From an uncultured Oscillospiraceae bacterium (lineage in GTDB: Bacteria; Bacillota; Clostridia; Oscillospirales; Oscillospiraceae), in assembly GCA_900768135.1 (NCBI GenBank), contig CAAGBT010000091.1:1-23288 (forward strand): a stretch of DNA of 23,288 nucleotides, given 5' to 3'. The notes under the pieces were generated by a model. That model made no database searches. It worked only from the letters and a program-made list of their open reading frames with translations, and was not told where the DNA came from. Below, piece by piece: positions 20,182-23,288 of this stretch. The position numbers were made by a program, and so were the translations under genes. Numbering within the stretch: the stretch's first letter is position 1; each line of letters starts with the position of its first letter.

Positions 20182-22455
20182 TCAGATCATAGCGGCGGTA
20201 CTCCACGCGGCGCGGTTGCCGGTGAGCAGGTTGCCGGCCTGAAGCGAATCGCCGATGTTGTAGATTTCGGGCGCAACGCGCTCCTCTACGGCCTTGTAAT
20301 ACGGATCCTGATTGGCGGCGCGGCCCATGCACAGCACCACGAGGTCGGCGGGCAGGCTTTCGATCAGGCTCTCGGGACCCATCTTGGGCGCAAGCGGATT
20401 GTCAATATTCTTGGGGATCACGGGCGTCCAGGTGCAGTAGGGATCGGGTACGCCCTTGGAAATGTTGCGCTCGATCTTAACGGAGTTGTCGCCGCCGAAG
20501 CCAACGACCTTGGAGCAGTTGATGAGCTTGCCGCCGGCCTTTTCGAAGTAGTGAATCAGGTGACCGCGGTTGGCGGTGCAGGCGCCGTCCATCATGTATT
20601 TGAGCATTTCCACAACGGTCACATCGCAGCCGTGTTCATACTCCAGCCAATAAGCGGTTTCCATGCCCACGCTGCCGCCGCCGATGACAACGACCTTCTT
20701 GGCATCGCCAAGCTTTTCGGGGTGGTTGAGCAGATCTACGCCGTCCACAGTCTTCGCGTCCTGAATGCCGGGAACGGGCGGGAGCTTGTCGCTGCCCTGC
20801 GCGCCCACAGCAAAAACGATGACATCAAAGCCTTCAGCTTTAAGGAAGTCGTTATCGACCGCCGTGTTCAGATGGACGGTGACGCCCTCCGCCTTTTCGA
20901 CCTGGGCGATGAGCCACTGCGTGTAGTTCATCATGTCGAATTTGACCAGCGGCCTGGAGGCGGGCCAGAGCTTGCCGCCGAGCCTGTCGCTCTTTTCGTA
21001 GATCTCGACCTGGTGGCCGCGCTTGGCGGCGACGAGGGCGAAGTTCATGCCTGCGCTGCCTCCGCCGACAACGGCAACGCGCTTGACCTTTTCCGCCTTC
21101 GGAAACTCCTTGGGCATGACATCCTCAAAGCCGGTGCGCGGATTGACGGCGCACTGGGGATGACCGCCCTCGACAAATTCGTTGACGCAGCCCTCCTGGC
21201 AGCCGATGCAGGGACGGATGTCCCCGACCTTTCCGGCATAGGCTTTATTGCACCAGTCGGGGTCGGCGAGTACGGGACGGCCGAGCATGACCATATCGCA
21301 TTTTCCGTCGCGCAGGGCCTTTTCCGCAAGGTCGGGATAGCCGAGCTTGCCGACGGCGACAACGGGAACGGCCACGCCGACGTTGGACTTCACGCCGCGC
21401 GCAGCGAAGTATTCCTTGGCGACTTTGGAGATATCGAGGAAGCAGCCTGCCGGCATACCAGCGGGCGGATGCGGCAGCCACCAGTTGTCATAGCAGCCAA
21501 GGTCCACATCGAACATATCAACGCCCGCCTTGACGAGGTTTTCCATATAGTTCAGCGTATCGGCCACGGTGCGGCCGTTCTGGAAGTTCCGGAGGCTCTT
21601 GACCTTCTCCATGCGCTCGCCGTAGGTCTCGTTCAGGGCAAGGGAGAGGTCGATGCGGTACATGATGGGGAAGTAGGGACCCACGCGCTTGCGGATCTGC
21701 TTGATGAGGTCGATGCCGAAGCGCTGCCAGTCGGCATACTTGCCGGCCTTGCGGCGGTTAAAGGCGGGGGAGGTCAGCTGGTCGAGCAGATACCCCTCGT
21801 GACCGTGCAGATACACGCCGTCCATGCCCATGACCTTTGCGTCCAGCGCGGCCTGACCGGCGTTGCGGATGATCTTGTCGCACTCAAAGTCGATCAGCGG
21901 GCGGCAGGGGACTTCGGGCAGGTAGAAGTTGGGGTTGATCGAGGCGGAGACGGGCAGCTGATACTTGTTGAGCAGGCACGTCGGCGCGCCGACGCGGCCA
22001 AGACCCGGTGTGAGCTGGATAAAGATGCGGCTGCCGCGGGCGTGGACGCCCTGGGCAAGGTCGCGCCAGCCCATGTGGTTGGTGCGCGTGCCGTCGATAC
22101 GCGGGAAGTAAGAGAAATTACCCTTTTCCGTCACGGTGGAGTCGATGTGATGGCTGATGGGGATCAGGCCCGTGGTCAGCAGGCCTACGCCGCCTTCGGC
22201 GCGGGCAAAGAAATACTGGAGCATTTTGTCGTTGGGGCGGCCGGTCTCTTCCGCCATCTGGCAATTGCCCATCGGCGCCATGACAAGGCGGTTTTTCACC
22301 TTCAGCCGGTTGATCTGGATGGGGGAGAAGAGCTTGTCGTAGGGATAAAGCTCCTGCGTCATACGCGCCGCGCCGCCGGCGCAATTGCCGGAATTGGTTT
22401 GGAACCAGTTACCGTAGCTGTCGATCAGCTGCTGTACCAATGCGTCAGTTTTCAT
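20182..22455 (-). CDS. NADH:flavin oxidoreductase, enoate-reductase-like (FMN, 4Fe-4S, FAD)
   Basis: A 757-residue enzyme of the 2,4-dienoyl-CoA reductase/enoate reductase family (compare FldZ, BaiCD/BaiH). An old-yellow-enzyme FMN barrel starts about residue 42 (LFSPIQINRLKVKNRLVMAP). Cysteines C416, C419, C423 and C435 (CIGCQEGC...C) bind a 4Fe-4S cluster. A Rossmann fold VAVVGGGSAGMNFALVAAK then binds FAD, and VVVIGGGSVGMETA the pyridine nucleotide. Such enzymes reduce conjugated C=C bonds. It is longer than the typical 640-680 residues: there is an N-terminal extension of about 40 residues and an insertion late in the protein (GVPDPYCTWTPVIPKN). The start at 22455 has GAGGA ten bases upstream; an in-frame ATG at 22533 lies too close to the predicted transcription start. 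The substrate is unknown; no CoA-transferase or bai genes are adjacent. Confidence 0.88.
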   Translation of the reverse strand: MKTDALVQQLIDSYGNWFQTNSGNCAGGAARMTQELYPYDKLFSPIQINRLKVKNRLVMAPMGNCQMAEETGRPNDKMLQYFFARAEGGVGLLTTGLIPISHHIDSTVTEKGNFSYFPRIDGTRTNHMGWRDLAQGVHARGSRIFIQLTPGLGRVGAPTCLLNKYQLPVSASINPNFYLPEVPCRPLIDFECDKIIRNAGQAALDAKVMGMDGVYLHGHEGYLLDQLTSPAFNRRKAGKYADWQRFGIDLIKQIRKRVGPYFPIMYRIDLSLALNETYGERMEKVKSLRNFQNGRTVADTLNYMENLVKAGVDMFDVDLGCYDNWWLPHPPAGMPAGCFLDISKVAKEYFAARGVKSNVGVAVPVVAVGKLGYPDLAEKALRDGKCDMVMLGRPVLADPDWCNKAYAGKVGDIRPCIGCQEGCVNEFVEGGHPQCAVNPRTGFEDVMPKEFPKAEKVKRVAVVGGGSAGMNFALVAAKRGHQVEIYEKSDRLGGKLWPASRPLVKFDMMNYTQWLIAQVEKAEGVTVHLNTAVDNDFLKAEGFDVIVFAVGAQGSDKLPPVPGIQDAKTVDGVDLLNHPEKLGDAKKVVVIGGGSVGMETAYWLEYEHGCDVTVVEMLKYMMDGACTANRGHLIHYFEKAGGKLINCSKVVGFGGDNSVKIERNISKGVPDPYCTWTPVIPKNIDNPLAPKMGPESLIESLPADLVVLCMGRAANQDPYYKAVEERVAPEIYNIGDSLQAGNLLTGNRAAWSTAAMI

Positions 22456-22545
22456 GTGGGGATGTTCCTCGCTTCCTAAAAAAGTAGTTGGGCAATCACA
22501 GCTTGATTCAAAACGGGCAGGGGTCTCCTGCATAATGCTGGTAAT

Positions 22546-22574
22546 ATTTTAACATAGCAATGAAGAAGAATCAA
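22546..22574 (-). promoter_or_regulatory. Promoter of the oxidoreductase gene
   Basis: Read leftward: -35 TTGATT (22574-22569), 17-base spacer, -10 TAAAAT (22551-22546). The leader is about 84 bases. Confidence 0.7.
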
Positions 22575-22664
22575 CAAAAAAATTGTCACCGATAGAAGAA
22601 TTTTATGGCAAAACGTCAAATAATGATTGTAAAATGAAGAAAGCTATGGTACAATAAAATAAAC

Positions 22665-22704
22665 GAACCCCGGAAGGCTTGTATTTCAAGCACTTCCGGG
22701 GTTC
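22665..22704. terminator. Terminator after the integrase gene
   Basis: GAACCCCGGAAG pairs with CTTCCGGGGTTC, extended by GCTTG/CAAGC with one unpaired base; the leftward flank is GTTTATTTTATTG. It lies downstream of the leftward integrase gene. Confidence 0.75.
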
Positions 22705-22721
22705 TGTGTTACTAATGCGAT

Positions 22722-22749
22722 ACTGTTTAGCACCTTTGAACTGTTTAGC
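22722..22749. repeat. 10-bp direct repeat beside integrase
   Basis: ACTGTTTAGC occurs at 22722-22731 and 22740-22749, start-to-start 18 bases. Its position just after the integrase stop makes a recombinase-binding or attachment-site role plausible. Confidence 0.45.
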
Positions 22750-22766
22750 GTTCAATTCTCTGAACC

Positions 22767-23288
22767 CTATGGAATCAGTTCCACGGTGGCTTTCAGTTCG
22801 TCCAAAGTCTTGTGATTATAGACCCGGTTTCCCGTGTCCTTGGACACATGACCCATGAGCAAATCAATACATTTCCGGTTGGCCCCGGCGCTATCCAATT
22901 TGGTTTCAAAGGTGTGGCGGCATTCGTGCGGGGTATGGTTCAGCTTCAGGGCCTTCATAATATCCGCCCAAAATATCCGGTATTGGGTTTGGTTGCAAAC
23001 TTTCCCGTTGTAGCTGATCAGCCGGGGGCCACCTTCGGCAAGCCGCCGTTCAATCAATGGCCTGATCTTTGGATGGATGGGAACAATGCGGTTCTTACCG
23101 GCTTTCGTTTTGGTGCCGCCCTTCATCGTGCCTTCCTTCAAGTCTATATCTTCAGGTTTCAGGTTCAAAAATTCAGAGATACGCCACCCGGAATATAGCA
23201 AGATCAAAACAGTATCAACCCAAGGATCAGACTGATGTTCCCACACCGTTTTGATTTCATCGTTGGTGAACGGAAGGCGGCTGGTGGG
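22767..23288 (-). CDS. Tyrosine recombinase/integrase, partial (N-terminus outside window)
   Basis: The C-terminal 173 residues of a phage- or conjugative-element-type integrase. The catalytic set is complete: Arg in YSGWRISEF, His-x-x-Arg in TPHECRHTF, His in LMGHVSKDTG and the nucleophile Tyr in NRVYNHKT. The visible part starts TSRLPFTNDEIKTVW, the start of the catalytic domain; the arm- and core-binding N-terminal domains lie beyond the right edge. Base composition is lower in GC than the ribosomal cluster, which suggests transfer. The gene points to the chromosomal genes on the left, so one end of an integrated element probably lies near 22700-22760. Confidence 0.92.
   Translation of the reverse strand, partial: PTSRLPFTNDEIKTVWEHQSDPWVDTVLILLYSGWRISEFLNLKPEDIDLKEGTMKGGTKTKAGKNRIVPIHPKIRPLIERRLAEGGPRLISYNGKVCNQTQYRIFWADIMKALKLNHTPHECRHTFETKLDSAGANRKCIDLLMGHVSKDTGNRVYNHKTLDELKATVELIP

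Larger units (their letters stand above)
22456..22766. other. Gene-free stretch between oxidoreductase and integrase
   Basis: AT-rich and without a credible gene. It holds the oxidoreductase leader (with a small GCAGG/CCTGC hairpin at 22518-22532) and promoter, about 90 bases in which I see nothing (22575-22664), the integrase terminator, and a 10-base direct repeat near the integrase end. Confidence 0.7.

Noticed and set aside
19660..22479. An open frame of about 940 codons on the plus strand across rplL and the oxidoreductase
   Set aside because: It overlaps rplL out of frame and runs antisense to a clear oxidoreductase through two terminators; no ribosome site and no motif.
22456..22533. 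Upstream ATG extending the oxidoreductase by 26 residues
   Set aside because: It would begin about six bases after the predicted transcription start, has no ribosome site and adds an unrelated Cys/Ser-rich segment.
1..23288. CRISPR array, insertion sequence or rRNA genes
   Set aside because: No regularly spaced repeats, no transposase and no rRNA sequence were seen; the paired repeats found are terminators or short operators.

Overview
The window looks like chromosomal DNA from a GC-rich member of the Bacillota, class Clostridia, probably an anaerobic gut-type lineage. Pointers are strong AGGAGG ribosome sites, a clostridial gene set (DUF5693, CsaB, AsnA, a zinc-type L33, a flavin/Fe-S enoate-reductase-like enzyme) and the Bacillota-style order rpmG-secE-nusG-rplK-rplA / L10 leader-rplJ-rplL. 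No species is claimed. Both ends are visibly AT-richer than the middle and look accessory.

Layout. 1-1523: a leftward operon of a TetR-family regulator, a shortened Cys-rich KTR-type mini-protein, a cysteine hydrolase (isochorismatase-like) and a cut-off membrane protein, all behind one promoter that overlaps a large palindrome. 1541-1718: a tRNA-Arg(ACG) with its own promoter and terminator. 1768-3927: a MoxR AAA+ ATPase and a VWA-domain partner. 3947-5242: a divergent pair, an ECF-type S component and a Crp/Fnr regulator, with a perfect 18-bp inverted repeat between them. 5269-6731: serine acetyltransferase and a GNAT acetyltransferase. 6738-7807: asparagine synthetase AsnA on the other strand. 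7896-15889: a five-gene rightward run with an MTA/SAH-type deaminase, an MtnA-like isomerase, a class II aldolase, a DUF5693 membrane protein and a single long reading frame joining a CsaB pyruvyl transferase to a MurJ-like flippase. 15923-16402: ruvX, leftward. 16414-20025: the translation/transcription cluster, with structured leaders before rpmG, rplK and rplJ. 20110-22574: a large enoate-reductase-like oxidoreductase, leftward. 22665-23288: a tyrosine recombinase, cut off by the window edge, with its own terminator and a nearby direct repeat.

How the genes fit together. The deaminase, isomerase and aldolase read as a salvage line for 5'-deoxy- or 5'-methylthio-adenosine, ending in dihydroxyacetone phosphate and an aldehyde; a nucleoside phosphorylase would have to come from elsewhere. 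DUF5693 and CsaB-MurJ read as a cell-envelope module: CsaB would add pyruvate to a lipid-linked wall polysaccharide, the usual anchor for SLH-domain proteins, and the fused flippase could move a lipid-linked precursor across the membrane. The most notable items are this fusion, the deaminase-first salvage operon, the promoter geometry between the S component and the Crp/Fnr gene, and the absence of rpoB directly after rplL.
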